A stretch of 64,000 nt of DNA from the NCBI RefSeq assembly GCF_013072695.1, contig NZ_LXUK01000022.1, positions 927,084 through 991,083 of the forward strand, read 5' to 3'. Numbering within the stretch: position 1 is the stretch's first letter; each line of letters starts with the position of its first letter. The notes beneath the pieces were generated by a model. It was given only the letters and a program-made list of their open reading frames with translations. It was not told the DNA's origin and searched no databases. The DNA comes from Acinetobacter sp. Ac_5812. GTDB taxonomy: Bacteria; Pseudomonadota; Gammaproteobacteria; Pseudomonadales; Moraxellaceae. Position numbers and translations under genes: made by a program. This document shows positions 33,956-43,546 of the stretch, in pieces.

Positions 33956-34657
33956 TTAGGTACCCAGCGCATCACCAGAGAAAAAATCACGTTGCGGTTC
34001 TACTTTGTCCTCGGTTGGTAGTGTGGTTTGGGTAAATCGAGTTTTACGTTGGCTTTTCAGGTCCTGAATCAGCTTCTCTTGAATATCGTTCTCATCTCTG
34101 TAGGTAATATCTTCTAAACCTTTGGCAAGGTTTGTGAATTGAATCGCTCTATCCTTTTCACATTCTTGGATGGTTTGCATAAGTTCAATCATTTCTGGTT
34201 GAAGCTTTTCTTGCTGTTCACGATCCAAGTTCATAAACTTTTTGGCTAACGCCTTTGATTGTTCTAATAGTCGTACCTGTAAAGCTGGTGGAAATGATGC
34301 GATATGTTTTGCACATAACAAAGCCATTTGAGATGTCACAGCATTCAAATTCTCAGCAAGCAAATCGCCAAGGCCATTGAATAGAATGCCCGCAACTGAC
34401 TCTGTTTCATTCAATTCTGGATTAATCGTAAATCCTAAAACCCAGTCCACAGAACAGTGGTAAAGGCTGCACATCACTTGCAATAATTCGGCATCAGGCA
34501 AGGTTTTTCCATTTTCCATTTCTGAAATACGATTCTTTTGGGCAACTCCAAACAGTTCAATTGCTACTTCATCCTGTCTGAGTCCAGAACGTTCCCTTGC
34601 GAGTGCTAACTTTCGACCAATCATGACCCGTTTTTCTAAATCTGTTCTTTTAGCCAT
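33956..34657 (-). CDS. XRE-family regulator (early)
   Basis: 233 residues. N-terminal HTH: GRKLALARERSGLRQDEVAIELFG ... NRISEMENGKTLPDAELLQ, typical of the Cro/CI XRE fold, followed by a helical C-terminus without a protease domain. Position among replication and recombination genes suggests control of the early operon or a later switch. RBS not unusual; one-base overlap with the neighbour's stop. Confidence 0.7.
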   Translation of the reverse strand: MAKRTDLEKRVMIGRKLALARERSGLRQDEVAIELFGVAQKNRISEMENGKTLPDAELLQVMCSLYHCSVDWVLGFTINPELNETESVAGILFNGLGDLLAENLNAVTSQMALLCAKHIASFPPALQVRLLEQSKALAKKFMNLDREQQEKLQPEMIELMQTIQECEKDRAIQFTNLAKGLEDITYRDENDIQEKLIQDLKSQRKTRFTQTTLPTEDKVEPQRDFFSGDALGT

Positions 34658-35340
34658 TACGCAACTCTCCCAGCCAGCCAGTCAAAGTCCACTTTTCTAT
34701 CAAGCCAGTTTGTTTCGTTGATAAAAACACATGACAGCCAGACACAACCGTTTTCAATAGGTTCAGCAAATTCAATTTTTTCTTTAACAAAAATGTTGTC
34801 ATCCTTAAAAAGCAACTCGGCACCTTTTAATGAATCGATTAATAGTTTTGGATAGTTATCTATATCAAAGCGAGGATAAGTGCTTGAGCTGTAACTACGA
34901 TCTTTTCGTGGTGGCTGAATAACCAATCTAATTTCACATTGTTGTGAAATCGCTTTCCATTTCATCGCTTTGAAAATAGGTGCATATATTTCGTGTACAC
35001 GACGTTTAAACTTCTTAGCCCCAAGTGAAAGGCTATTTCTCTGTTTGCCTGTGCTTTCATCAATCGTGGCACGCCATATGTCATTTGCACTCATTCCATA
35101 CGGAAGATTTACAGTAATAAATCCATTACCAGTTATGACCAAGCCGCCTGTGCCACCTTGATGCAATAAATCACCATTGATTTCTTGTGTGGTTACTGAG
35201 CAAGGTAAAATTATTTTTTTATCCAAAGCGCGTCGAACACGTGATTGACGGTTTGATTTCCCTTCTGAAAGTGTATTCATTGCAAAGAAATCTACTTTCC
35301 CTTTAGACCATTGATCCCATGCATTGCGGCTCTTACCCAT
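34657..35340 (-). CDS. RusA-like Holliday junction resolvase
   Basis: About 227 residues. YPRFDIDNYPKLLIDSLKGAELLFKDDNIFVKEKIE is the RusA core, with the acidic residues in FDIDN and in DD. It resolves branched recombination intermediates before packaging. The N-terminal ~70 residues are an extension not usual for the family. Start ATG 35,340 (GGAGGG upstream). Confidence 0.8.
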   Translation of the reverse strand: MGKSRNAWDQWSKGKVDFFAMNTLSEGKSNRQSRVRRALDKKIILPCSVTTQEINGDLLHQGGTGGLVITGNGFITVNLPYGMSANDIWRATIDESTGKQRNSLSLGAKKFKRRVHEIYAPIFKAMKWKAISQQCEIRLVIQPPRKDRSYSSSTYPRFDIDNYPKLLIDSLKGAELLFKDDNIFVKEKIEFAEPIENGCVWLSCVFINETNWLDRKVDFDWLAGRVA

Positions 35341-35791
35341 GGCAAACACCCTCCACTGTTAAAGTTTTGAGTTGTTCACGACATTTATGCAAAACCTTCC
35401 AAAGATCAAAGGCAACGCGTACCACTAAATTTTTATAACCATCTATTGAGTCATAAATAAATAAGTTGGGTCCATGCTGATAGATAAGTATTGATGAATA
35501 AAAATCTTGGCTCTTAATCCACTCCTCAAATTCATCACGCAATTGTTTGAAAATTTCTTGAGAAGTCAGTTGAACAAATTGTTCAGGACACATAAATGGG
35601 GTGCCTTGTTCCAATTGTCCGAACACATATCCATTTTCATGACGATCAACAACCGCATCACCTTTGATATGTGTACCTGAAAACTCAGTTCTCGAGTCGC
35701 TAACAAAATCTACGTGTACTCTATAGCCTTTCTTAAATAGCGTTGTTTTCGCTTCATTTTGCTCTGTTTGTTGAGTTGCTGTCTGAGTCAT
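35333..35791 (-). CDS. Early protein with beta-barrel-like N-terminus (152 aa)
   Basis: LFKKGYRVHVDFVSDSRTEF and VVDRHENGYVFGQLE suggest a small SH3/KOW-like barrel as in the other short early proteins. The remaining residues are helical. Unknown role; an internal TTGGAAC at 35,608-35,614 is in the coding frame and is probably chance. Confidence 0.5.
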   Translation of the reverse strand: MTQTATQQTEQNEAKTTLFKKGYRVHVDFVSDSRTEFSGTHIKGDAVVDRHENGYVFGQLEQGTPFMCPEQFVQLTSQEIFKQLRDEFEEWIKSQDFYSSILIYQHGPNLFIYDSIDGYKNLVVRVAFDLWKVLHKCREQLKTLTVEGVCHG

Positions 35792-36543
35792 GCTTTACCA
35801 CCAATATGCTTAATAACGGTTTTAGGGACATTCAGACCATCACGCTCGCAAGCTTCTAAATATTCGTTCGGTTGATCAAATGGATCGGGCCATGGCTCAT
35901 GAGCTGCTGCACTTCCCAAATTAGTTTTGGGTTTAAGTTCCTGTGGCTTTGGGACCTCACGGTTATTGATATTTAGCTTCTTCTTCAATGCGTTAAGGCG
36001 CTGTACAAACTCATCATTAGATACAGCAACATGTTCTTTTTTCTTATGTTCCAATTGTTTTGGTGGCACATACATTTCTTGTGTTCGACCTACATGCTGT
36101 GCCTTTGCTACAAATGCATTGTAGGTATTAATAAATTGCTCCCGTGCCGGTTTCATATATCCATCGTTGATAAATGATTGCACTTCATCCAAAGCAACTT
36201 TGGTAATCTGAGTAATAGGTACACTCTTATCAGCCGTGTATCTACATGCTCTGGCCCATGCTTCATCTGCTGACATCCATGTTTCACCAATACACCATTC
36301 ACGGAAATCAGAAAAAGAAGGCATAAACTTGCCGCCTGATTTAAGTAATCGAGTTCTGGCGCGTTCAAATTGTTCCTTTGACACATCACACAAGCTTTCC
36401 ATTGCAGTCGCTTCAACGAACGCCATTGGGACAGCCATTTCACCATTTGCTGGAAAATTCTTATTGAATTGAGCTGCATGAAGAACACGCAGGTCCATAA
36501 TCAATTGACGAATATCTTTGATCGTAATTCTATGCATGCCCAT
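35788..36543 (-). CDS. P-like replication / helicase loader protein
   Basis: 251 residues. ITIKDIRQLIMDLRVLHAAQF ... RTRLLKSGGKFMPSFSDFREWCIGE ... SADEAWARACRYT resembles lambda P / DnaT-like proteins that bring DnaB to the origin. It follows the DUF1376 protein, the usual O/P pairing. Ends Gly-rich. Confidence 0.75.
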   Translation of the reverse strand: MGMHRITIKDIRQLIMDLRVLHAAQFNKNFPANGEMAVPMAFVEATAMESLCDVSKEQFERARTRLLKSGGKFMPSFSDFREWCIGETWMSADEAWARACRYTADKSVPITQITKVALDEVQSFINDGYMKPAREQFINTYNAFVAKAQHVGRTQEMYVPPKQLEHKKKEHVAVSNDEFVQRLNALKKKLNINNREVPKPQELKPKTNLGSAAAHEPWPDPFDQPNEYLEACERDGLNVPKTVIKHIGGKA

Positions 36544-37516
36544 ACTCCAAATTAGCCAACAACTTTTTTGAAGGGGTTACATCCACCATTCCCGCGGATG
36601 ATCCAGATTGTTCTTCATCAACGATGCGCTCAAAATAACTTTTGGTTGGTTGATCAGTAATTACTGGTTGACTCGCTTTTTCCTGCTTCTCACGACGGTT
36701 AATCACATTTTGGATATTGTTCTGAATCCATGTAAGCCATTTCACAAACCAAATACTTGGTGTGTTTTGTTCGTTCTTAGCTGCAAAGAAATCACAATAG
36801 CCCTGTAGCAATGTTTGGAAATCAGTTGAAGATATTCCGTCGTGTCTTGGGATAGCCAAATCAAAGAAGTCCATCTGGAATTGTGGATACTGATTGGCTA
36901 GTTCAAGAAGTGAATAAAAACCTCTGTCATGAACTTGGTATGTTGCAAATTGAATCGGTGGCAAAGATGATTTTTCTTCACCCGCGTTATTACAATCACT
37001 ATCTTGGTTCGATGGTTCTTGGTTCGATGGTTTGATGGTTATTGGTTTAGGCTTTTGTTGGCTTTCATCTGGGTTATCTTGGGTAAGCGATGGGTTTATT
37101 TCGCTTTCAGTTGGGTTATCTTGCGTTTGTTCAGTTGGTTGTTCCCCTTCCTGAGATTCACCAGTGTTACCACCTGAATTGTTTTTATTTTTAGAACCAT
37201 TAGGTCGACCACCTTTCTTACCATTCTCTGACTGTTTTGCGATATATGCTTTATATGCAATCAAATCCTCTTGAATGTGGTTTTGGATATACACACCTTC
37301 CTCATTTTTATTGAAGAATTTTTTCAAGATAAATTTGACTGCGGCAATTTCTTCATCAGATTCAGCCCAAACCCAATCAATTGCCTGTTCTTCTGTTGGG
37401 AATGCCTCACGGTCATAACATGCGTCCATAAGCAAGTTATATACACCGTGCTGAAGGATATTAAGACGACCTGCTTTACGATGGTAATCACCGATTTTCT
37501 TCTCGTAGTAATGCAT
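36530..37516 (-). CDS. DUF1376 replication initiation protein (O-like)
   Basis: 328 residues. MHYYEKKIGDYHRKAGRLNI ... HGVYNLLMDACYDREAFPTEEQA is the DUF1376 winged-helix domain found in phage replisome organisers. A linker rich in N, Q, S and P (about residues 105-175) carries tandem DNA repeats (37,003-37,047) that may be origin iterons, and the C-terminus is helical. Together with the P-like gene this forms the replication module. Confidence 0.8.
   Translation of the reverse strand: MHYYEKKIGDYHRKAGRLNILQHGVYNLLMDACYDREAFPTEEQAIDWVWAESDEEIAAVKFILKKFFNKNEEGVYIQNHIQEDLIAYKAYIAKQSENGKKGGRPNGSKNKNNSGGNTGESQEGEQPTEQTQDNPTESEINPSLTQDNPDESQQKPKPITIKPSNQEPSNQDSDCNNAGEEKSSLPPIQFATYQVHDRGFYSLLELANQYPQFQMDFFDLAIPRHDGISSTDFQTLLQGYCDFFAAKNEQNTPSIWFVKWLTWIQNNIQNVINRREKQEKASQPVITDQPTKSYFERIVDEEQSGSSAGMVDVTPSKKLLANLEYGHA
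37003..37047. repeat. Tandem 15-base repeats in DUF1376 gene (iteron candidate)
   Basis: CTTGGTTCGATGGTT occurs twice back to back (37,003-37,017 and 37,018-37,032), followed by a decayed third copy ending in ATTGGTT. Nearby GGGTTATCTTG occurs twice (37,071 and 37,113). In lambda the origin lies within gene O in the same way. Confidence 0.5.
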
Positions 37517-38559
37517 TAGGCCACCTCTTTCTTAAAATGTTTCAATCTTTCTTTTTGCAGCGGTTCATAATCTGGATTTAATTCACAACCAAGATATTGA
37601 CGATTGTGTTTCAACGAACCAGCTGCTGTAGTTCCTGATCCCATAAAAGGATCAAAAACCACGTCATTAACTCGAGATCCTGCAAGAATGCATGGCTCAA
37701 TTAAATCAATAGGAAAAGTAGCAAAGTGAGCACCTTTATATGGCTTAGTAGACACTTGCCATACGCTTCGCTTATTCCGAGTCAATAAATCGTATTCACT
37801 ATCTGCTCGCTCTGCTCGATGTGTTCCCATATTTTGATTAGGATGCACAACTGCTCTTTTACTATCATTGCGTTTGAAATTGTCACGCGAAGATCTCGAG
37901 ATAACAGCTTTCATAGGGCCATTTGATTTATTAGGCACCCTGTCGCTGCCAGTTTGTGCTTCAATATTTTGTGCCAATCGTTTTAAAGAACTTTCGGCTA
38001 CCGGTTCTTTAATTGCTTGGTAATCAAAATAGTATTTACGTGACTTGCTGAATAAAAAAATATATTCATGCGCTTTGGTGCATCTATCGGTGATGCTTTC
38101 AGGCATTGGGTTCGGCTTGTGCCAAATAATATCTTGGCGTAGGTACCAACCATCTGCTTGTAAAGCAAATGCTACGCGCCATGGGATACCAATTAGGTCT
38201 TTAGGTTTTAGATTTGACTGTGCTGCATTTTGTTTTGGCAGAATCAAACCTTTAGTTTTAGGGTTTTTACCATCATTTAATCCTGTTCGAGTCATCCCCC
38301 GACCAGAACCAGCATAACTATCACCCAAATTTAGCCAGAGTGTCCCATCATCATGCAGCAGCTCTCGCACTAAGCGAAAAACTTGAACCATGTTTTCAAC
38401 ATATTCGTCTACAGTTTCTTCTAATCCAAGTTGGCCACTGACGCCATAATCTCTTAATCCGAAATATGGCGGTGATGTAACACACATCTGCACCTTGGTT
38501 CCTTCGTCGATCAATTGCTGCATCGTCTGGCGGCAGTCACCAAATAGAATTTGATTCAT
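37516..38559 (-). CDS. DNA methyltransferase, N4/N6 (beta-type)
   Basis: 347 residues. SPPYFGLRDYG (about residue 29) is the SPPY catalytic motif of N4-cytosine or related N6-adenine methylases, and DPFMGSGTTAAGSLKHNRQYLGCEL near the C-terminus is the SAM-binding motif. Order SPPY then FxGxGTT marks the beta class. Likely protects phage DNA against restriction. Shares its stop/start overlap with the C5 methylase. Confidence 0.88.
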   Translation of the reverse strand: MNQILFGDCRQTMQQLIDEGTKVQMCVTSPPYFGLRDYGVSGQLGLEETVDEYVENMVQVFRLVRELLHDDGTLWLNLGDSYAGSGRGMTRTGLNDGKNPKTKGLILPKQNAAQSNLKPKDLIGIPWRVAFALQADGWYLRQDIIWHKPNPMPESITDRCTKAHEYIFLFSKSRKYYFDYQAIKEPVAESSLKRLAQNIEAQTGSDRVPNKSNGPMKAVISRSSRDNFKRNDSKRAVVHPNQNMGTHRAERADSEYDLLTRNKRSVWQVSTKPYKGAHFATFPIDLIEPCILAGSRVNDVVFDPFMGSGTTAAGSLKHNRQYLGCELNPDYEPLQKERLKHFKKEVA

Positions 38560-40352
38560 AAAGCTCCACCATTTAAGAAAGGGCTATTTGCTCGAGCAAT
38601 TGCAGCCATCGGCAAGGGAGAAACGCTGTTGCCACACATGTGGACCTGATCAGTTTTCGTTAAGGGTTTGCCGTCATGCCCATGTTCAATAATGTATGAA
38701 TCTGGGAAGCCTTGGCCTTTATAGAGCTCTCGTGGTTTCAACATGCGAATACAGATATCAACAATCACCCACGGTTCACCCTTAATCCAGACCGTAACTA
38801 ATGCGAGTCGATCTTTTGTAGTCAGAGTATCAAGTGGTGCCGTTATATCTCTGGCATCACCATTGCCGTAAAAATTGATAAAAAAAGCCGCAACTTTTAA
38901 AGCCCCTTCTAAGTTTTCTTTGCTTAAAGTTGCGCTTACTATGCTATGTCTGTTTTCGGTTGTGATAGTTCGCAGTGGACTATCAAGCGTTTCTGCTCGA
39001 TGATCTGAATTAGTCTTATCGCCATAGTATGCTTGCGTGAAAACTGCTGATACTAAATTTCGGCTTGAACCAGAAGCTGTAATTGTTCCTAATGGATCAA
39101 GGATGTTGTCACATCCATCACTCCACCGCGGGTTTTCTGGTGTACCTTCACCATGTCCAGCATGAATCAAAAAAGGTGCAACTAATCCGTGATGCCCACC
39201 CTTTACCTGAGCACAGATTGTCGTTAAAGGTTGATCAGCTGACCAATTTCTTTGCTGTGAAGCATTAGCAAACTCAGTTAAAAATGGCGCAATGATTGGA
39301 CTAACTAAAGCACTATGCCCGCCAAAAGCCGAAGTTGTTGTTGCTAATGGCTCAGTAATTAGATGTCCTGTTGATGTACCAAAGTCACGACTGATAAAAG
39401 GCAATGCAGATTCGACCAGATATGGTTCTTCTGTATCAATTACAAACTTTTTTAAACCCCGTGCAATGCGTTTCAAAGTCGCATCTGCCAATGGCTTTCG
39501 ACGGTTGAAAATTGATCTCCCTAAATCCGAGAAATCTATGACTTCAGCAGCCGCACGCCACGTTGGTTTTTTCTTTGTAGCCTTAGTAACTTTTGACTTT
39601 TTGATATGTGTTGGTTCAGACCATACAATTGGATTACCGTCACAACGTGCGACAACAAAAAGCCGTTCACGAGTAGTAGGTGCTCCATAATCTGCGGCTC
39701 TTAAAACCTTCCATTCAACTACATAGCCTAATTGTTCAAGATGGTGAACAAATTGTCTCCATGTTTGACCAATTCGTTCTGGATCAGGTACCAAGAATTG
39801 GTTGTCGCGAGGTACATATTCACCAGGTTCTGCAACACGATATTGCTTCTTGCCATTAACCTCGATTTTGTCGAGAGTTATTACCCGACCAGTAGCTTTA
39901 TCTCGTTTTGCAATCAATGGCCCCCAATTAAGCATCTGCTTAACGTTTTCCATTGAGATAACGTCAGGTTTAACTTTTCCAGCAAATTTAGGAATAACCC
40001 AAGCTAGGTCACGAATTTCTTTTTTTCGTGGTTGACCACCAGCAGCTTGCGAATGATGTGTGCAATCAGGGCTGGCATGAAACCAACCTACTGGATACCC
40101 TTCACAGATTTCTACTGGATCAACTGCAAACACATCCTGTACATAATGCTTAGCATGTGGATGATTCGCCTCATGCATTGATAAAGCTTTTGGATTGTGG
40201 TTTACAGCTGCAAAAACGCTGCGATTTAATCCCATTTCAAGGCCAGTACTGGCACCACCACCACCGGCAAAAAAATCCACAATGATTTTTTCAGAGAAAT
40301 TTAAATCGAATTGGGTGTTGAAAGCGGTTGAATATTTAACAAAGCTGGTCAT
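38556..40352 (-). CDS. DNA cytosine C5 methyltransferase
   Basis: 598 residues. IIVDFFAGGGGASTGLEMGL is motif I, ASPDCTHHS (Cys97) is motif IV with SPDC instead of the usual PCQ, MENV is motif VI and the GAPTTRERLFVVAR region motif VIII. A long variable target-recognition region follows, and the end has KPRELYKGQGFPDSYII as motif X. Probably the second member of a phage anti-restriction pair. Length is greater than the minimal M.HhaI-type enzymes, so an extra domain is present. Confidence 0.85.
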   Translation of the reverse strand: MTSFVKYSTAFNTQFDLNFSEKIIVDFFAGGGGASTGLEMGLNRSVFAAVNHNPKALSMHEANHPHAKHYVQDVFAVDPVEICEGYPVGWFHASPDCTHHSQAAGGQPRKKEIRDLAWVIPKFAGKVKPDVISMENVKQMLNWGPLIAKRDKATGRVITLDKIEVNGKKQYRVAEPGEYVPRDNQFLVPDPERIGQTWRQFVHHLEQLGYVVEWKVLRAADYGAPTTRERLFVVARCDGNPIVWSEPTHIKKSKVTKATKKKPTWRAAAEVIDFSDLGRSIFNRRKPLADATLKRIARGLKKFVIDTEEPYLVESALPFISRDFGTSTGHLITEPLATTTSAFGGHSALVSPIIAPFLTEFANASQQRNWSADQPLTTICAQVKGGHHGLVAPFLIHAGHGEGTPENPRWSDGCDNILDPLGTITASGSSRNLVSAVFTQAYYGDKTNSDHRAETLDSPLRTITTENRHSIVSATLSKENLEGALKVAAFFINFYGNGDARDITAPLDTLTTKDRLALVTVWIKGEPWVIVDICIRMLKPRELYKGQGFPDSYIIEHGHDGKPLTKTDQVHMCGNSVSPLPMAAIARANSPFLNGGAL

Positions 40353-40900
40353 TGAGCATCACCCCCTTTAACTAATTTCAATTCGCCATCTAAAATGGCT
40401 TGAATGAGATTGCTAAACTGAGGCGAACGCCAAAGTGACTCTACATAAACTCTTAGCTCACGATAATTGTGACCTTGTCTTTTAATAAATCGATCTGCAT
40501 CTGGACGTGTCAGAAATACTTGAATATTTACCCAATTCTCAACGTAATGGGTTTTGTACCAATTGCATTCTAGTTTTTTAGAAACTGCTTCCAGAATGTC
40601 ACATTGATCGGACTCATCCAAATCAGTAAATAGCTCTTCATGCTCTTTAATACTCGACTCATTAATTTTGTGCTTCGTTTGAGCATCTTGTGAGTTAAAT
40701 AACTCTAATGGTGAACAAAAGGTTGATTCACCTTCTTCAATCCATTTGTAGTCATCAACATAGTCAGGATCCATTCCATAGGTCACCTGTTTCTCTTGAA
40801 CCATCCAAACCGGTTCTCTAGTTGAACAGTAGTGCTTTTCATGACTTTCAATTAACTCAGCCACAAAGTCTTGCCAGCTGGCATAAGTAAAATTGCTCAT
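40349..40900 (-). CDS. Early protein, unknown (183 aa)
   Basis: 183 residues, acidic with many charged helices; HNYRELRVYVESLWRSPQFSNLI is the best conserved-looking part. Coupled to the neighbours by ATGA. No recognised motif; sits between an ASCH-like protein and the C5 methylase. Confidence 0.55.
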   Translation of the reverse strand: MSNFTYASWQDFVAELIESHEKHYCSTREPVWMVQEKQVTYGMDPDYVDDYKWIEEGESTFCSPLELFNSQDAQTKHKINESSIKEHEELFTDLDESDQCDILEAVSKKLECNWYKTHYVENWVNIQVFLTRPDADRFIKRQGHNYRELRVYVESLWRSPQFSNLIQAILDGELKLVKGGDAQ

Positions 40901-41556
40901 GCCTCACCGCCTTGAATCACTTTAAATTCGACTACCCAAACCCAAGGATTGGCATTCCATCCTTTTTCTGCCCAACCATTTATTTGATTCCAGAGAATTG
41001 AGAACTTTTCTTCAGCACAATAATCATCATCGGCTAACATGCCCTCAGCAATAGCATCTTCTTCTGATATGTCTTGAAGGCGCTCAATTCTTATCTTTGT
41101 AATTTCAAGCTGAATACGTGATGCCCAACGTGGCATGTGTATTGATGGGCGCTTTCTAACAGTCCAGCCCTGTGGCGCGTCTCCATCTGCTACATACGCT
41201 GCCTGTCTGGCCCCGAAGAATTGATACTCATCATCATCTGGATATGAACGGCCTACTGAACCTTTCTGGTACCATGATTCCCGCACCCAAAGAAGATCAC
41301 CTACATTGAACTCACGAAATGGAGTTTTGTAAGATGCATCAGCAGACCAACCACTTGCACACCGTTTAAAACCCTTTGGATTGTTGTAACAGCGCAAAAT
41401 TGCATATTTAGCATTGGTATCAGTTGTTTCTTCACCACGCTTGAAATACTCAACAGCATCAGGTTGGCGACGCATAACACGACGAGTCTGAGTTTTTTGC
41501 CCTGAACGGATAGCTTGAACCATAGGCGTGCTGAATAAAATTGGACGTTCTCTCAT
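40897..41556 (-). CDS. ASCH-domain protein
   Basis: 219 residues. MRERPILFSTPMVQAIRSGQKTQTRR opens an ASCH fold, GDLLWVRESWYQ and PRWASRIQLEITKIRIERL follow, and the end NPWVWVVEFKVI is the C-terminal strand. ASCH proteins bind RNA or modified bases. Phage forms of this type are widespread in early operons next to methylases. Related to the protein at 43,037. Confidence 0.75.
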   Translation of the reverse strand: MRERPILFSTPMVQAIRSGQKTQTRRVMRRQPDAVEYFKRGEETTDTNAKYAILRCYNNPKGFKRCASGWSADASYKTPFREFNVGDLLWVRESWYQKGSVGRSYPDDDEYQFFGARQAAYVADGDAPQGWTVRKRPSIHMPRWASRIQLEITKIRIERLQDISEEDAIAEGMLADDDYCAEEKFSILWNQINGWAEKGWNANPWVWVVEFKVIQGGEA

Positions 41557-43040
41557 GCCGCAACCTCCTTTTTAGTAAGGTCACACCAGTCAACAAACGC
41601 CTCAAGCATTGGCTTTAAGGCTTGATCATCAGACCATCCAGCAAAACCAATAAATCCACCTTCCTCAAAATCAACAGCTTGGCGTCCATTAAAATAATTG
41701 GCATTGCACTTAATAGAAGCATGTGCCATACCGCCTTCTTCAGTGAATTTGAAATCAATGTCCTTGTGACAATGCAATGACTTGTCAAAAATGCCACTTG
41801 CTTTTAAACGTTCATCTAAAAGAGCATGTAATTTTCTAATACGTGCCAAAGTGATATGACCAAAAGTAAGGCCAACATGAGAGAAATACTTGCGTGCCTG
41901 TTCTCTGGTGATAAACAAGCCTTTGTCATTAAATTCGTTGTCAAAAAGAACTTGTAATTTATCTGCAAGTTTTAAATTGCCTTTGTTTTTGGCATCAAAA
42001 ATTACTTGGCTAAGGATGTTTCTGCGGGTTTTCTTATTGCCTTTAACGCTTACATCATGAGGTTTTTCGACATATAGACTGTGACTACTTTCAATCGCAT
42101 AGCCATATTTACCAGTGACTACCCACCACATACTGTTTGATCGATAGAAAACCTTGCCAATATTTAGACGTTTTTTTCTGTCATAAAACCAGACTTGTTG
42201 TCCTTGGTTTAAACGTTTCTTATCAGCACTGTGATTGTTATAGGTCGAGTTATAATCGTGGCTTTCTACGATCTTTTCTAATGTCAGTCCATCTGATTTA
42301 TAGTCCTCTTGAATCCACTCAAGAGCTGTTAACCCTTCGGGCCCAACAATATCAAAACGGCATTTTCTTTTAAAATCATCCTCAAAAGTAAAATCATAAT
42401 TATCCATGATCATTTTTTTGATTCGATTTCTAGTACGTTTCATTTCCAACAAAATTAAATGTGGCATTAATTTTTGTTTGTTATGCTCATGACGGACACC
42501 TCTTTCGGGGCGATTAGGAGCATTCACATTTTGGAAAAAATTAAGGATTATGCTTCCGTGTTCTACTTCCACATCAAGTCTTAAATCACCTTTTCTGCAA
42601 TATTTATGACTTGGATAAGTATAAATATACTTTTGCTGCTTAATGCTATATCCCAATATTTCAAGTTCTTTAAGTACCTTGTTAAAAATCTGAATGTGTA
42701 GCTGAGAATTCCAATGCGCTTCTTCTTCTGACCAGTTTTTATAACTTGGTCTGTTTACATTGATAACTAAAGAAGCATCACAAAATCGCATAGTCCCTGT
42801 AAATACTATTGAACTATCAATAGGATCGACTTCCAGTACTCGTCTCTTAAGTTTTAGTTCATCCCATGTAGCTCTACGCTCAATGGCTGACAATGAAATT
42901 GTTGATTCAGATTTAGTTTTCTGATTACTAATACGAATTTTTGTGGTCTTTTTCCCTTTAATCACTTTTTCAATGCGATAAATACTGTTTGAACCCGCCT
43001 TTAGAATGTAATCCTCAGCTCTATATATAATTTGGCTCAT
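41553..43040 (-). CDS. Large early protein, unknown (495 aa)
   Basis: 495 residues, basic, no recognisable enzyme motif. Contains a Lys/Arg-rich N-terminus (KGKKTTKIRISNQKTKSES), a middle with RRNILSQVIFDAKNKGNLKL and a helical C-terminus. Possibly a DNA- or RNA-binding protein. Overlaps neighbours by 4 bases on both sides, so strictly co-translated. Confidence 0.55.
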   Translation of the reverse strand: MSQIIYRAEDYILKAGSNSIYRIEKVIKGKKTTKIRISNQKTKSESTISLSAIERRATWDELKLKRRVLEVDPIDSSIVFTGTMRFCDASLVINVNRPSYKNWSEEEAHWNSQLHIQIFNKVLKELEILGYSIKQQKYIYTYPSHKYCRKGDLRLDVEVEHGSIILNFFQNVNAPNRPERGVRHEHNKQKLMPHLILLEMKRTRNRIKKMIMDNYDFTFEDDFKRKCRFDIVGPEGLTALEWIQEDYKSDGLTLEKIVESHDYNSTYNNHSADKKRLNQGQQVWFYDRKKRLNIGKVFYRSNSMWWVVTGKYGYAIESSHSLYVEKPHDVSVKGNKKTRRNILSQVIFDAKNKGNLKLADKLQVLFDNEFNDKGLFITREQARKYFSHVGLTFGHITLARIRKLHALLDERLKASGIFDKSLHCHKDIDFKFTEEGGMAHASIKCNANYFNGRQAVDFEEGGFIGFAGWSDDQALKPMLEAFVDWCDLTKKEVAA

Positions 43041-43546
43041 GATGCACCGCCTTCAATAACTGCAAATTTCATCGCCCACATAAAATCTTTAGGGTTTTGA
43101 TCCTTATGTTTAGAATTCTTAGGAACTACACTTATCTCTTGGATTTCGAGAAGCAAACGCGAATGATGACGCGGCATTTTTGGTGCTGTTTTCCATTTGA
43201 CTGGATAAGATTTGCCATTACAGTCAGTTAATCCAACTGCATCAGGCTCAGATGCCTTGTAGACCAATTTTTCATGTGGAGTGCCACCTAGATTTTGAAT
43301 TTTGGTACCGAAGGCTTCACGGACAAATAGACGATCACCCACCTGCCCATAAGGACAAAGAACAGTTCTCATATGCTGGGTATCTGGTTCATCGCAAGGC
43401 AATTCTTCCATTGCAATATGATTGCCACCCCAACCCACGATCTGACCGCCACTTTTAGCTTTTACTTTTCGTCTGATCTGAAGATTTGTTTTGCTGAGAA
43501 TTGCGTTTACTTCAATTGCATTTAAATCAATAGGACGAGCACTCAT
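43037..43546 (-). CDS. ASCH-like protein (second copy)
   Basis: 169 residues. VGDRLFVREAFG, MPRHHSRLLLEIQEI and FMWAMKFAVIEGG match the key segments of the ASCH protein at 40,897 (VGDLLWVRESWY, MPRWASRIQLEITKI, WVWVVEFKVIQGG), so it is a paralogue. Probably another RNA- or base-binding protein. Confidence 0.7.
   Translation of the reverse strand: MSARPIDLNAIEVNAILSKTNLQIRRKVKAKSGGQIVGWGGNHIAMEELPCDEPDTQHMRTVLCPYGQVGDRLFVREAFGTKIQNLGGTPHEKLVYKASEPDAVGLTDCNGKSYPVKWKTAPKMPRHHSRLLLEIQEISVVPKNSKHKDQNPKDFMWAMKFAVIEGGAS

Noticed and set aside
35608..36054. Extra TTGGAAC copies at 35,608-35,614 and 36,048-36,054
   Set aside because: They lie inside early coding sequences without a downstream start at the usual distance; probably chance.
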